Assembly: GCF_051106095.1 (NCBI RefSeq)
Contig: NC_135783.1
Location: forward strand, 204,086,472 to 204,150,471
DNA from: Pogona vitticeps
Lineage: Eukaryota; Chordata; Lepidosauria; Squamata; Agamidae
Length of the DNA: 64,000 nt
Direction of reading: 5' to 3'
Shown: positions 1 to 12,066 of the stretch, in pieces
How the letters are laid out: every line of letters begins with the position of its first letter
Numbering within the stretch: the first letter of the stretch is position 1
The notes under the pieces: model-generated
Database searches by the model: none
Seen by the model: the letters and a program-made list of their open reading frames with translations, nothing else
What the model was told of the DNA's origin: nothing
Translations under genes and position numbers: made by a program

Positions 1-1440
1 TTCTGGAACAGGAAGGTTTTGACCTGGCGCCGAAATATCATCAGTGTCGGCGCCAGGCGAATTTCAGTTGGGAGGGCGTTCCATAGTCTGGGGGCAGCTG
101 CCGAGAAGGCCCTTTGTCTACAAGCCATCCCTCTTACCTCCTTGAGGGATGGCTCTTTCAAAAGGGCCCCCTGGCTAGATCTTAACAGCCGGGTAGGCTC
201 ATATGGAAGGAGGCGGTCCTTCAAGTATCCAGGGCCCAAGCCGTTTAGGGCTTTATATGTCAAAACAAGCACTTTGAATTGGGCCCGGACAGCAACTGGT
301 AACCAGTGTAAATTATACAGAATCGGCTTGATGTGCTCTCTGGCGGCCCCACCACTCACCAGCCGCGCAGCTCGATTCTGAACCAGTTGCAGTCGCCGGA
401 CCGTCTTCAAAGGCAGCCCCACGTAGAGCGCATTGCAATAATCAATACGAGATGTTACCAGTGCATGTGTAACTGTCATGAGACTCCGCTCGTCCAGGTA
501 GGGCCGTAGCTGGTATAATTTCCGCAGCTGAAGGAAGGCACCCCTGGCCACCGAGTCCACCTGAGCTTCCAAAGTTAGACTGGGGTCCAGGAGCACCCCC
601 AGGCTGCGGACCCTGTCCCTTAGGGGGAGTGTAACCCCATTCAGGACAGGGAAGTGGCCCTCCAACCTGTCCGGCGAAGCACCCACTAACAGCACTTCCG
701 TCTTGTCTGGATTGAGTTTCAATTTATTAACCCTCATCCAGTCCATTATCAGGTCCAGACACGAGTTCAGCACAGAAACCGCCTCACCTGGATTGGTGGA
801 AAACGAGAGGTAGAGCTGAGTGTCGTCAGCATATTGCTGACTCCTCAGCCCAAACCTCCTGATGACCTCTCCCAGCGGTTTCATGTAGATGTTAAACAGC
901 ATGGGGGACAGTATCGAGCCCTGAGGAACCCCATGACATAAATGCCATGGGGCAGAGCAACTGTCCCCCAGCACCACCCTCTGGATACGGTCAGCTAGGA
1001 AGGAGCGGAACCACCGTAAAACAGTGCCCCCAACTCCTAACCCAGCCAGCCTATCCAGAAGGACACCATGGTCGATGGTGTCGAAAGCCGCTGAGAGGTC
1101 CAGGAGTATCAACAGGGTCACACTCCCCCTGTCTCTCTCCCGGCAAAGGTCATCATACAGGGCGACCAAGGCTGTCTCTGTACCAAAACCCGGCCTGAAA
1201 CCTGACTGAAATGGATCCAGAAAATCCGTTTCATCCAGCAGCGCCTGGAGTTGCCCGGCCACAACCCGCTCCAACACCTTGCCCAAATAAGGGAGGTTCG
1301 CCACTGGTCGGTAGTTGACCACCAGCCTTGGGTCCAGGTTAGGCTTTTTAAGGAGTGGTCGAATTACCGCCTCTTTCAAGGCGGTAGGGACCACTCCCTC
1401 TCTCAGAGAGGCGTTCACGGCCTCCTGGACCCAAGTGGCA
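1..1440 (-). mobile_element. L2/CR1-group LINE, reverse transcriptase region, open and cut by window edge
   Basis: Read on the minus strand, this stretch is one open frame of about 480 codons from 1440 down to the window edge, without a stop. It contains reverse transcriptase landmarks in order: VNYRPVANL, FQSGFR, LLDLSAAFDTIDH, GVPQGSILSP, the catalytic YADDTQLY box, LNPDKTEVLL, and the thumb and C-terminal region with RIDYCNALY and LHWLPVAVRAQFK. This order and wording fit the L2/CR1 group of non-LTR retrotransposons (family knowledge). The endonuclease and N-terminal part are missing, so the copy is 5'-truncated at about 1440. Its 3' end lies outside the window. The uninterrupted frame suggests a fairly recent insertion. 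A degraded relative lies at 31495-32060. Exact clade is uncertain. Confidence 0.9.
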
Positions 1441-2449
1441 CTTGTACATTAGTTATAAATAGGATTGGCCAAATGTGATTTAACAGATCCTTGAGAGTTT
1501 TTTCAATGTATTCTAGGCATTTACTCTGGTGATATTTGGATCTGAAAAACATTGGCTTTGTAACTCTTATCCACAAAAGGTAACCCTGATGTAACAGTTG
1601 TAGTCATATATTATGTTTGTAGTACTTCTCGCAAAAAAACTTAATGAATAAAGTTCATAGCTTAAATATTTTGTTATTTATTGATTTGTTTGGTTTTATA
1701 CCTGAGTGGGAAATACTGCGTTGTTTTGATTTTGCAAAATATAAATAACAGATAACAATAGCTAGCTTGGAACTAAGTATCAACAAGGAACTTTATAGTG
1801 ATGAAGGCAAAAGAAAGCCACTCCAGTGATGCAGATCAAAATGATATATTGGCTATCCCAGGTTCCTATACATTTAGGACAATAGATAAATGGTGATACT
1901 TATAATTCACTGTAATTTGGAAAAGCTTACAGTGCATCATAAGCACCTGGTCATCTTAAGTGGCTTAGATCAAAGGTAATTAAAGTTGTAATTATTCATT
2001 TTGAAGTGTCAATCTGGAACAGAAATGAGAATTGCAAAAATTATTTACAAATATGAAAATGCAAAGAACACAACATTTAACTACAGTGCATTTGTTGGGA
2101 AATTATCTAATAAACAGAAAACCACAAGTTCCTGGGTTACACAAAAAATCAATTAGTCTTCCCTTGAAGAAAATAAATATAACCAAGTACAGTAGTCATT
2201 CAAATATGGCTCTAGCATTAATTGGAACACAAGTTTTAAAAGGCAAAAGCAAAAATACTTTTTAGAAAAAGTGATGGTTCACATAATAAGTATAAAGAAA
2301 TGTCAAATAGACATTTGTCACTTGCATTTATTGTATAGGATATATTTTCTGCTGGTGAAGTACCATAGAGGGGACAGGTATTCGTCCCACAGTTCTAGGT
2401 TTCTGTGTATTTGTCTCTTGAGGCATACAAATATTGTATTTTCCACCCA
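1441..2449 (-). other. KLHL23 3' UTR and downstream DNA
   Basis: AT-rich DNA without a recognisable gene. On the minus strand a polyadenylation hexamer AATAAA (plus-strand TTTATT, 2327-2332) lies about 120 bases after the KLHL23 stop and could end a short 3' UTR. Another is near 1676. The short open frames here have no recognisable motif. Confidence 0.5.
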
Positions 2450-5400
2450 TTAGATATTATACATACAGACACAGCCATGTGAACGCATTGCACTGGGAAG
2501 ATTGCCCACAATTTCCCATTTATTACATTCTGGGTCATATTTCTCAATGTTCTGTAGATAAGATCCTTTGGAAGAGGAATAGCCTCCTGTGACATAGATG
2601 CATCCATTCATGACGACTGCGCCACATTCCATCCTTCTTTCTAGCATATCAGCCTTCTGCTCCCACACATTTTGCTCTGGATCATAGCAATCTGTGATCA
2701 TCGTTTGTCCACCCACAAGATACAGTTTGCCTTCCAGAGCTATAGAACACAATCCATATTCTGTAGGGAAAACATAAATGCTTAAAACACTGAACATAAT
2801 TAAACAGTAATTAGCACACTCATTACTTCTTTTTAACTGGCCTGTTGCTTGATAGAATAGAGGAAAACCAAAACAATGGAGGACTAAGAAAGACACAAAG
2901 CATTTAAGCTGCTTTTATCGCTACCTTTAGTAATCAGATGTTGCCATTTAGATGCTGTAGAGATGTTTCCATGTGGATTGTGGAAGACCAGCAGGAATGT
3001 AGACAAGATATCTGTAGTGATGCCCCCACCCCCGGCCAGCTCATCATTTCCTTGCCAATGTCAAAATAAAAGCTTGAAACTTTTTTTAAATGTGTTACAT
3101 TACTTTTCAAAGTAGACCCTCTGCATTATTCAGCAGCCAAAATCCTGTTGTTTAGTGCAGTGGATTGCACAATTTGTCCAGTCGTGTCCAACTCTAGGGG
3201 GCGGTGCTCATCCCCGTTTCCAAGCTATAGAGCCAGTGTTTGTCCATTGACAGTTTCCATGGTCACGTGGCCAGCGTGACTAGACACGGAACGCCATTAC
3301 CTTCCCACCGTGGTGGTACCTATTTATCTACTCGTATTTTACATCCTTTTAAACTGCTAGGTTGGCAGGAGCTGGGACAAGCGACGGGAGCTCACTCCGC
3401 TGCATGGATTCAAACTGCTGATCTTTCAAACTTGCTGCCCAGAGGCTTTTGCAGTTTAACCCATAGTGCCACCACTATACCACTAGAATAAGTCTATTGA
3501 TTTATTGATTCTCCTCCATAGGATACATTGATTTCAATAGGTCTACTCTAACTGCAGCTTATGCTAAAGTAAGCTATAGTTGGAGTAGTAGTTTGAATTA
3601 ATGGAACTTAGGGAGGAATTCATTCACTAAATCTCCATTGATTCAATGAGTGTACTTTTGTGCAATTTATTATGCTAAGCAACATGATTTTGGCCATTGC
3701 TTCAAGAATAATATGTGAGTAATGTGTTAGACATATTGTGGCTAGAATTTTATTGATGCTTGCATAAGATTTGTGTAATTTGTTCTAAGTCATTGTTGAA
3801 GTTCTGTGGCACATCTCAGTTGTATGCCTAGTCATGCACCTGGACTGCCCAGCTGAAATGCACCCCAGCACCTTACTAAATATCCAGTGTCAAATTGTAC
3901 ATGAACTGTACATAAACACCAATAGGATTTCATCCTACATTCCTTTATGATCATTTTGCAGAAGTATAAAATACAGAAAAACAAATTTTAAAAATGCGCA
4001 AAAATGGCTCCAAATCCACCTCCCCTCAACTTCCATCCCTCAAAACCCTTTTGGAAATAAAGATTAAAAGATTTATTTCACTTATTTTACTAAGCTAGCA
4101 TCATTATGTCTTCATTACCCAAATACATCATGTGTTGCGCGGAACTTCAAAATTTGCAGTATCTTACTCCCAAGTTGTTGTCACAGCTATCTGTTTTCTT
4201 GCCTTCTCTAGAGGCAAGAATCATTAGGGGCAAGGGGTCAAAGAGAAAGAAAGACAAGAACAGACTCCCAAGAGAAGTAAAGGATGTGGGACTCCATCTT
4301 ATCACTCTTTATCACTGTTTACCTGCTTAGAGCAGGCAGGTGGGTAGGCAAACAACAGTGGGGACAGGGAGGGCAAGAAGGCTGCATGAACTGGTGCATT
4401 TCCAGGCAATAGGCTCAGCAGGGATCAAGAATTACCAGTCCAAGATCTAAGGCCTGAATATGATGAACAGGCCAGTGGCCAAGTTTAGAACTGGCAACAT
4501 GACATGCAGAGGCAAATCAAAAGAATACTTTTCAGATACTTCTTTTTTTTCAGGAGAAAACCAAACAGTTGTGTCCTTCTGCAATCATTCAAACTGCAAA
4601 GCTTACCTGGAAACGGACTTGTGGTGATTATGTTCCATTCATTACTAGCAGAACGATAGCTTTGGATTTTGTCATAGGTGCAGCTGCCCCGATAGCCATA
4701 ATGACCTCCAGTGACATAAATGACATCATTCAGGACACAAGCAGTGGCGTTTCCAACCCCTGTTTATTGATACTAAATTTGTGAGAGGTTCTCAGAAAAT
4801 GTGAGTGACATTCACCATCACTCCCAACAACAACAGGGTCAAACAATTGTAGAACAAACTCATTTCAAAAGGAAATTTGGAAAGGAAAACAACTGAATTG
4901 GTTGAGATTTATAAATTCTAATCTGAAGGCTTAGGTTTAAGCAGAGATAAGAATTGTAGCATATGGCATATATTAAGAAACTGCCTTTCACAATCACCTT
5001 GCACATTACCCCCTCCTCCAAAATATGTTTTTTTTCTTTCTTTTTTACAAAAAGTAACCAATGTCTAGAACTGCATTGGACCTGAATACCACTATAATAA
5101 TGAAACAATATTTCACTATAGGTAAAAAAAATGTGGTGGCATCTTAAAGATTAACTGTTATATTTTTGTATTGCTTTAACTATAATGCTTGCACAGACTA
5201 ACATGGCTATCTCTTCTACAATTGCAGTATTTCACTATGTCCTTTAATTTGTACATATATTTTTAAAGTAAATTTAATGGCTGTTGATACTTATTCATTT
5301 CAGCCATTCTATCTCATATTTTTTTTATTAGCAGAAAGTTCTAATGTTTTCAAACCACAAATCATGTACAATAGGAGGAAAAACCAGTATGTTTTCATCA

Positions 5401-6713
5401 GATTAGTCTAGCGACATTTTACAAGGCAAGTTCAATAAAGGAATAAAACTTACAATAAGCCCAGGCAAATCATACAATAAGCATTCATTATGTCACATAC
5501 CTTTAATCATATTTGCAATAGGGATCCACTTCTTTTTTAAAGGATCATAGAATTCTGCTTCTTCAGTGGGAGCCCCTTGTCTGTAACCCCCTAAAGCGTA
5601 GATACCACCGTTCAAAGTGACTGCACAGTGGTAGTACCTTGCATTAAGCATAGGGCAGCCTTCCGTCCATTCATCTGCTTCACAATTGTATATCCACATT
5701 ATATCAAGAGCTTCGATGTTGTCCGTTCTATAACCCCCCGTCACGTAAATACTGGGTCCCAAACTGGTCACTGCATAGCTTTCCCTGGCATGGTCCGGCA
5801 TATCTGCTCCCTGGATCCAAGCATTAGTTGCTGGATCCCATACATGCACTTCAGATAAAGGATGCCAGTAATACCCTCCAATCACATACATAACACCTGT
5901 AGATCTTGTCAAGCCTGCTTTTGGGTTGGGACTTAGCGCACGGTGTACCAGGGACCTTATTTTCTTTTCGTTTAATCGGCATTTCTTGTGCATGCTTAGG
6001 GCTGATGTCAAATACATTTCGTCAAACTCTGTTTCAAGACAACTCAGAAGATCAGAAAGGTACTCAGCCCTTTTGTCCACATCGTGGGCTACCCATTTAA
6101 TAATGGACTCCGCCGTGTCCTCTTCTCTCCCCAGGCTGATGCTCCCTCCGGAGAGAATAAACCGCAGCTTCTCTCCACTGATTTCCAGAAATTCTTCTTG
6201 CCGCCACACTTCTTGATACCTAGATAACAGTATCCGTCTGGATTCCTTTTCCAGTTCTGAACAGACATGGTATTCTGCAAAGGAGTGCATCCCCAGGCAG
6301 TTGTCAACGTCTAAGTGGCGTATTAAAAACTGCTCACAGGCTTGTTTTACCGAAGTAAACTGAAGAAGGTCTGCAGCTTGGAGGAGGGTCTGGACATTTC
6401 TTTTTGTGATTTGGATCTCCGAAGTGTATGCATAGATCACCAAGGATTCCAGTACGCTGGGAGTAATCCCAGAGAGTCTGATTTGGTTCTTTGACTTCTC
6501 TTTCATGTCAGAGGTAAACATAGCCTTGAAATAGTTGCTGCAAGCAGCTAGCACAGCCTTGTGGCAATGGAAGATCCCGCCTGATGGGCATTGCAGGGCA
6601 ACGTCAGAGAAGAGGCCTTCAAGGTAGAACGTTCTGAAGGCCTCCAAGACCTCCACGGGATGGGAAAGGTTTTTATATAGATAGGTGTACTCCTCCCGCT
6701 CGGTCACTGCCAT
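2450..6713 (-). CDS. KLHL23: Kelch-like protein 23 (BTB-BACK-Kelch), three coding exons
   Basis: Coding exons on the minus strand are 6713-5501, 4759-4607 and 2760-2450, with the stop codon at 2450-2452. All junctions are GT-AG and keep frame (G|GG after MIKG, then G|AA before YGLCS). They total 558 codons plus stop, the same length as I recall for human KLHL23. The protein has an N-terminal BTB domain (about residues 35-130, with LFSDVALQCPSG and FHCHKAVLAACSNYFKAMF), a BACK domain (about 135-235, DNCLGMHSFAEYH) and C-terminal Kelch blades (VIGGYYWHP, VTGGYRTD, ALGGYRQG, VTGGHYGYRG, LVGGQT, VTGGYSSSKG). BTB-Kelch proteins are usually CUL3 ubiquitin-ligase substrate adaptors. No substrate can be inferred here. 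The start at 6713 is chosen because an acceptor (TTGATTGCAG) ends two bases upstream, so the in-frame ATG at 6725 is intronic. Confidence 0.96.
2761..4606 (-). other. KLHL23 second coding intron
   Basis: Intron bounded by the donor GTAAGC (plus 4601-4606) and the acceptor CCCTACAG (plus 2761-2768). It contains a Sauria SINE at about 3171-3478 and otherwise AT-rich single-copy-looking DNA. Remnants resembling the widespread reptile motif around ACTGAATTCAATGGG are visible near 3510-3660, too degraded to assign. Confidence 0.6.
3171..3478 (-). repeat. tRNA-derived SINE with Bov-B-type tail (Sauria SINE)
   Basis: On the minus strand the unit begins near GTGGTGGCACTATGGG. It has a pol III A-box-like TGGGTTAAACTGC and a B-box-like AGTTTGAATCC, then a body containing GCTCCCGTCGCTTGTCC and CGTGTCTAGTCACGCTGGCC. 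It ends with ATGAGCACCGCCCCCTAG and GAGTTGGACACGACTGG. That last piece is the Bov-B LINE 3' tail borrowed by Sauria SINEs (family knowledge). The insertion is near full length and moderately diverged, in an intron of KLHL23. It is one of the better clues that the host is a squamate. Confidence 0.85.
4760..5500 (-). other. KLHL23 first coding intron
   Basis: Intron between donor GTATGTGAC (plus 5492-5500) and acceptor AATAAACAG (plus 4760-4768). It is AT-rich. A short stretch at about 5120-5215 resembles the ends of an unclassified reptile repeat (GGCATCTTAAAGATTAAC and ACAGACTAACATGGCTA). Nothing else is recognisable. Confidence 0.55.
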
Positions 6714-7649
6714 CACTGCAATCAAAGATCAACCACGGTAAGGCAAAGGGATTCAAAAAGCACACCCTAACCCCCACTCTTGTTCACTCAGAAGGGAGGA
6801 GGGCATCCGCATTAAGCAGTCAGACAGCGGCGGCTTCAGGCAGCAGACGGCAGAGGAGCTGGGAAGGGCAGGGTCTGCGTGTTGAGCCCTGGCCTGCCTG
6901 TAGCCAGCAGCCCGTTTTACATCTCCTAAATAGGTCTGCTGCCCTAAGGATGAGACAGAGAACACTGTCCTCTCGTCAATGTGAAAGTAACGTTCTTCTG
7001 TCCGTGACCTGGGGTGGGACCTCTTGTTCTTAGCTTCAGGTGGCAAAGTGTCCTAGGCCACCACGGAGTACAAGTCAGACCTACTGAGTTCAGTAGGACT
7101 TAACAACTACATAACTGGCACCACCCAGTCTTTTTTAATTGTTTGTCTTTTAATATATTTTTTTTGGCAAAGGGCAACAATTTTGAATATATAAAATGCA
7201 AGGGCCATAAAGACACCAAGCGCTTGAAAAAGGAAAGAACGCAAGTCACAGAAAAACAGCTTCCTTTTCAAGATGCAGCCCAGACACTTAACAAGAAAAC
7301 TAGTGCCCCATAGCACACCTCATTGCAATTCTTCCCCTCATTGTGAGAATAAGTCATAAGGAGCCAAAGAGAGAGAGAGAGAGAGAAACAGAACAAAAGG
7401 CGATGCAATTGCCACCTCAGCACACATATGTTAATTTCAAAGACTGAATCCCTATATATAAAAGTAAGCTTCTGTCTCTCTGCTTTCTGTTCCTGAACCA
7501 TCTGAAAATGGCTGGACAGATTTCCCCCAAATTTAGAGAGTATGTGGCATTAAAAAAACATTGAGGGGTGGATTTGGGAAGGTTTGACTTAAAATATGGA
7601 CAACACAGAGTACGCAGCAATCGCACTGGCAGCCTTCTGGGGCACTCCA

Positions 7650-7712
7650 ATTTATTTTATTTATATCCCGCCTATCTAGTCGGTTAAGACCACTCTAGGC
7701 GGCTTACAAGAA
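7650..7712. repeat. Interspersed repeat terminal fragment
   Basis: Contains TATATCCCGCCTATCTAG then CCACTCTAGGCGGCTTACA. The same pair of motifs recurs at 41113-41155 (ATACCCCGCCTATCTGG and CCACTCTAGGCGGC), so it is a dispersed repeat. I suspect the 3' end of an L2-group LINE but cannot prove it from this window. Confidence 0.5.
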
Positions 7713-9201
7713 AACATACAGCAATTGTACTTTATTGCCTGCAGAATCATTTGGTACATCATTTTAAAGATTTGGACAAGCTGAGTTCAGACATTAACAT
7801 ATTTTTTAATAATGTTGTAAGGGGGAGGGGTTGGATTGGGGTCAAAATGTTCACTAATGGGAAGCCATGCTGGCTGGTGGTGGATTCTGGGAGTTAGTCT
7901 CCTTAGACTTAGCCGCCTTCCTGAATGAATACTAAAATAAAGAGGGGGACCATTGGAGTGGGGGGGGTGGAGAAGAAGGGGATGTACAGAGAAGAGAGAG
8001 GGTAATGGGGCAAGGGTGGGCTTGGTGGGATTTGAATCTAGGTAAAGCTGGGTTCATTGACTAGTGAATCATCTTAGGGTTCTTTGAACATCTCAAGAAA
8101 AGCAGTCATAAATAGGGTTAAAGTGGTTTTGCAGCTAGACTACTCCAAAGCCAGAATGTGCCAGATAAAGAGTCCAATGATGCCTAGAAAGAAAGTTCCC
8201 ACACTTATTGTTGGAAAAATAGCAAGTTCCTATGACTGTGACGCCGGCTATCAGCTTACAGTAAAAATCTTTATAACATAATCAACAGATCACTGCAAAT
8301 TTTAAAAGAAGTTAATACACTGCCTTAAAGCAACAATATTATCATGCCATAAGTATCAATAAAATACAATGAATTAAAATAATGCTAATATTAATACTTT
8401 AAAATGGGGCTGTAAATATGAAAATTATTTATTTAAACAATTTTAACTAGAACCTCCTAAAATTCAATAATAAAACTGAAATATGACATTTAAATTATGT
8501 TCCATGTGGCTAGCTTCATACATCTGAATCTTTATGGCAATTTACAAAGACATTTTTAAGGTCTTTTTAACCCAGCAGGATTTTCATTCAGTGAACAGTC
8601 ATTAGTTCGCAGGTCCAGAAGCAATGACTCCCATCCCGCTACTTCTAGCAAGCACAGTCCTGGTCAGGTTGTTTCTCTTTTACTGCTCCAGATGAGCGAC
8701 ACTCATCCTTACAACCCAATAATGCCATCCTGTTCACTCCTGATGATGCTTCTCACCCCCCCACCTAGCCTTGCCCCCACATCTCTCCCCTCTTCTGCAA
8801 AGACCCATAACCTACCAAGGGTCTTTACTTGTCCAGCTCCATTGCCTCAGTCAATCAAAGGTGAAGGACTCCCTTTTTCAGTTCTCCCTTTTTCTCTCTC
8901 ACCGTTCCTGCTTCCCCAAATATGGAGCCATTTCGTTTACTTACTTCATATCCATTCTCAGAGACATATTTTCCGGAACAGCAAGAAAGAATCCTGTGGC
9001 TTTTTCAACAGGAGCGAGTTTTATTGGACAGAAGCTTTCGAGGACTGCAGCTCGTTCACTTCCTCAGAAGCAAGCTGGCTGCAGTCCAGGAAAGTTCTGG
9101 CCCTATTAAACCCCCTCTTTATTGTTTTTCCAGCATCACACTTAACAGAGCTAACCCTCTGGACTTTTCTGTGAAGAGACTTCATCTCTATACCCTTTCA
9201 G

Positions 9202-9202
<1 letters not shown>

Positions 9203-9238
<36 letters not shown>
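9203..9238. repeat. (GA)n microsatellite
   Basis: An almost perfect GA dinucleotide run directly visible in the sequence, followed by an alternating purine-pyrimidine stretch (GTGTACACGCGCATATATGCAT). Confidence 0.95.
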
Positions 9239-9241
<3 letters not shown>

Positions 9242-9479
9242 TACACGCGCATATATGCATAAATTAAAAACAAACTTATTCTTCCACTGTCTTCCTCTCC
9301 AAAAAGTTCTGGGTCCCACTGAACTCGCTAAGGTCTTGGGTCTTGGCTGACTCCAGACTGCAGTCTAAATCCCCTGTGATGCCCAGGGGCTGGTATGCTT
9401 AGGACCAAGCGACTCCTCACTGCAAGTACACCATCAAGGCACAGAGGCCCCCTCGCACAGCCAGGATGCAGAGCATGGG

Positions 9480-10740
9480 CAACTTTCACTCTTTGTGTTT
9501 CAAGTGGCCAGCAGTTCCCCCCGCCAAAAGGGCGAACCCATCTGAGGAGAACAAACGAAACGGGCCGGTGAGGGGAAAGGCGCAAGGCCAGTTCCATGAG
9601 GAGGGCAGCCTCCTGGAATCACAAAGAGGAACCTTTGCTGTAAAAAGCCCGGGATGCTTTGGGTTGAAGGCCTGCCTTTCGAGTGAAGGATAGAGGAAAT
9701 CCATTGGGGGGGGGGAGCGGGCGCGGCCACTTCTCAGTACTGCTCCTGGGCACCGGGTGTGTGATCCCGAGTGTGATCCAAATATAGTTTCCAGGGGACT
9801 CCCCTCGCCTTCGCCCTCCGCCAGAAATAAATGGATAAATACATGTACCCATGCTATGGACCCACCTGCTCTCCAGACAGGTTGACAGAAGGCGGGACAG
9901 GCAAGAAGGCCGGCGCAGCAGACCTTTGCTCGACCAAGGAGGGAAGAGGGACTCCGCTCCCGAAGCATGAAAACAAAAGGGGGAAGGAGGGAGGGGGCGA
10001 GGGACCGGGGGGGGTGCGTGCGAGGAGAGCGGCCCCTTCCCCGCCGCCCCACAGAGCGTCCCAGGCGGCCTCAGGATTGGCCGTGGTGGGGCGTTGTGGG
10101 ACCGCCTCTCCACGTGGGGCAGGGCTGGCAGGCCGCGGGGAGGGGCGCCTTGTGCCCCCCTTCGCCCGCGTGTGTGTGAGGCGGGTTGGAAATCCTTTCC
10201 CAGGGAATCCTTTGCGCCTGCCCCCCCCCGCGCCCCCTAACCCAGCTCTTCCCTCGAAAGTCCCCGGGAGGGAGAGCTCAGGAGGGTCGGCCGCAGAAGC
10301 GGAGAGCCGCGCGCAAGACCCTACGGGCGTCCTTCTTCCCGGTCGAAGGCCGAGCCTCCCCCCCCCCCACCCCGCAGCGACCTCGTCCCTCCGCCCCCGC
10401 CTCCCGGGGCAGCCGCCGCCGCCGTGACCATCTTGGGAAGAGGCGCTGCTCCGCAGCGGCTGCAGCGGCTTTACTCGCGTGCGCCTCCCAGGGCACCTGC
10501 GGCGGCGGCGAGGGCGGCGGCGCCTTCCCTTTACGCGTTCCCCGCCCGGCCTGGCCCCTCGCCTCCCAACGAGGGCACCCTCCCACCGTCCCCGCCTCCC
10601 GGGGTCGCGGTCGAGGTCCGGGTGGCCTTGGCGAGCCAGGGGCTTCTCTCTCACGAAGGGAAAGGCGCCCGCGCCCAGACGCCGCTCTCAACCTCCGGGC
10701 AAGGCTGCCCTCGGAAAGGACCTCTTCGATGGCTGGCCAG
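9480..10740 (-). promoter_or_regulatory. CpG-rich promoter region, probably KLHL23
   Basis: A sharply bounded GC- and CpG-rich block with many CGG and CCGCC runs (densest at 9960-10700) stands out from the AT-rich surroundings. It lies 2.8-4 kb upstream of the KLHL23 ATG on the correct side and is the natural candidate for that gene's promoter and non-coding first exon. A possible minus-strand donor GCAG|GTGGGT sits at plus 9860-9869. I could not fix the transcription start. Long open frames on both strands (for example 9854-10654 minus and 10186-10755 plus) are the usual by-product of high GC and are not called as genes. Confidence 0.65.
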
Positions 10741-12066
10741 GCATTTCTGCTCTGACTGGATTTCTCCTGCCACTTGTGTCTCCCGTTTCTCACGGTGGCC
10801 TTGGTTTTTCTTTTTTTAACTGTACCCATACTATTCTTAGCGTTAATAGTGCCTTTTAATTACATAACATGCCTCTTCCTACTACATTCGCCTTCGGTTT
10901 AAGTCTGGTCTTTTAATGAGGCGAACCACCCTTGCCTACTCGTTTGCTTTCAGCTTGAAATGTTGCCTTTCACGGTTGTAAGCCGCCTTTGGGCCCTTGT
11001 CAGGGAGAAAGGCGGGGTCAACATGTTTGAAAGAAGTCGATAAATGCCGGCGGAATCCTTTTCTCGGGCTCACTCCAGAGGTCCAACAAGGCAGAGGCAC
11101 ATGTTTGAAATCTCCGGTCCAGGTCCCCTCATGGGACAAGATTGTGCCCAAAGCAGATCGGTGGAGTAGAGAGGAAATGGGGATGAGAGCTGAAGGAAGA
11201 CCAGCTGGACATTTAAATCATAACCTCAGCATATTTGGTATTTGTTAAAAGTAATTGTTAGTTGGTTTTCCACCACCAGGGCTCTCAGAATCACCTATAA
11301 AGGCAGATGAAAAACCATTTTTAAAAGCCAGGTTTGAAAACCAGGGCTTTACGAGAATTATAGCAGTTTTGGCCATCCACTGGACTGGAGCTGAGAGAGT
11401 TCCACAATGGAGGGGCTGCTCCAGAGAAAACTATTTTGCACCAGGAAGTTGCTAAGAGGAAATGTGGCAGGGGAGTTTGCAGACCTTGGAAGTTGTATCT
11501 CTTCTCCCCAGATGCACCGGGAATCCATGCAAAAACATAGCTGCTGATGCACAATCAGATAGGAAGTCAACCAGCTGGCCATGGAATTGCTAGTCCATGT
11601 TTGTTTGGTGTGTTGAATAGCCAAGATCCAAGCCTGCCTGGAGGTCTGTCAGAAATCCCTCTCTCTAATCTCCAGATGCATTAAATATCAGGTTAGAAGG
11701 ATTCAGTAAAGGAGCAACCTCTGATTGCTTTCATTTGCCAGGACTGTTCCAATGAGCCTGCAAATCAGGCTTCTCCAAACCACCGCCTATGAGATGTTTG
11801 GATTTAATCCACCAACGTTGCTCCCTATCAGCTGTACTGTCTGCAGCTGATGGGAAAGGAAGCTAAAACACCTAGCAAAGCACAAGGATGGGGAAACTTG
11901 CTGTAGAGTAAACTGAGCAGTAACTTTTCAGACCACTTTAGTTTCAGAAAGAAAAACAAAGTATTGTGGCACCTTAAAAAACAACAACGAATGGCTAAAT
12001 AATAACAACTATGTGCTGCCAAGTCACCTTCAGACTGACGGCCACCCTTGCCAAGGGTTTCTAGTG
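10741..12066. other. Intergenic DNA, no gene recognised
   Basis: Composition falls back to ordinary values after the CpG island. Short frames at 10997-11248 and 11255-11624 lack motifs. From about 11985 to 12063 there is a piece reading GTGCTGCCAAGTCACCTTCAGACT, which resembles a common reptile tRNA-type SINE tail and runs into the MITE that follows. Confidence 0.5.

Larger units (their letters stand above)
6714..9480 (-). other. KLHL23 5' UTR intron (inferred)
   Basis: The acceptor just upstream of the KLHL23 ATG implies a non-coding first exon, most likely in the CpG-rich region to the right, so this interval would be intron. It holds a short (GA)n run near 7370-7386, a (GA)n microsatellite at about 9203-9238 and a fragment of a squamate interspersed repeat at about 7650-7712 (CCGCCTATCTAG and CCACTCTAGGCGGCTTACA). 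No coding exon was found; the frames at 6753-7046 and 8692-9206 have no motifs. Confidence 0.5.

Noticed and set aside
4569-4784. Plus-strand 71-codon frame
   Set aside because: It is the antisense shadow of KLHL23 coding exon 2 (4607-4759).
5120-5215. Fragment with TTAAAGATTAACTG and ACAGACTAACATGG; similar words at 11970-11985 and 40195-40290
   Set aside because: Probably pieces of one dispersed repeat, but too short and diverged to name or bound.
8692-9206. Overlapping plus-strand frames of up to 160 codons
   Set aside because: No domain, low-complexity Pro/Ser/Leu content, three frames open at once, and partial resemblance to an unclassified repeat near 8990-9080. Treated as non-coding.
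9486-10859. Many long frames on both strands, up to 266 codons
   Set aside because: They lie in a CpG island, where stops are rare. Products are Arg/Pro/Gly/Ala-rich in every frame without motifs.
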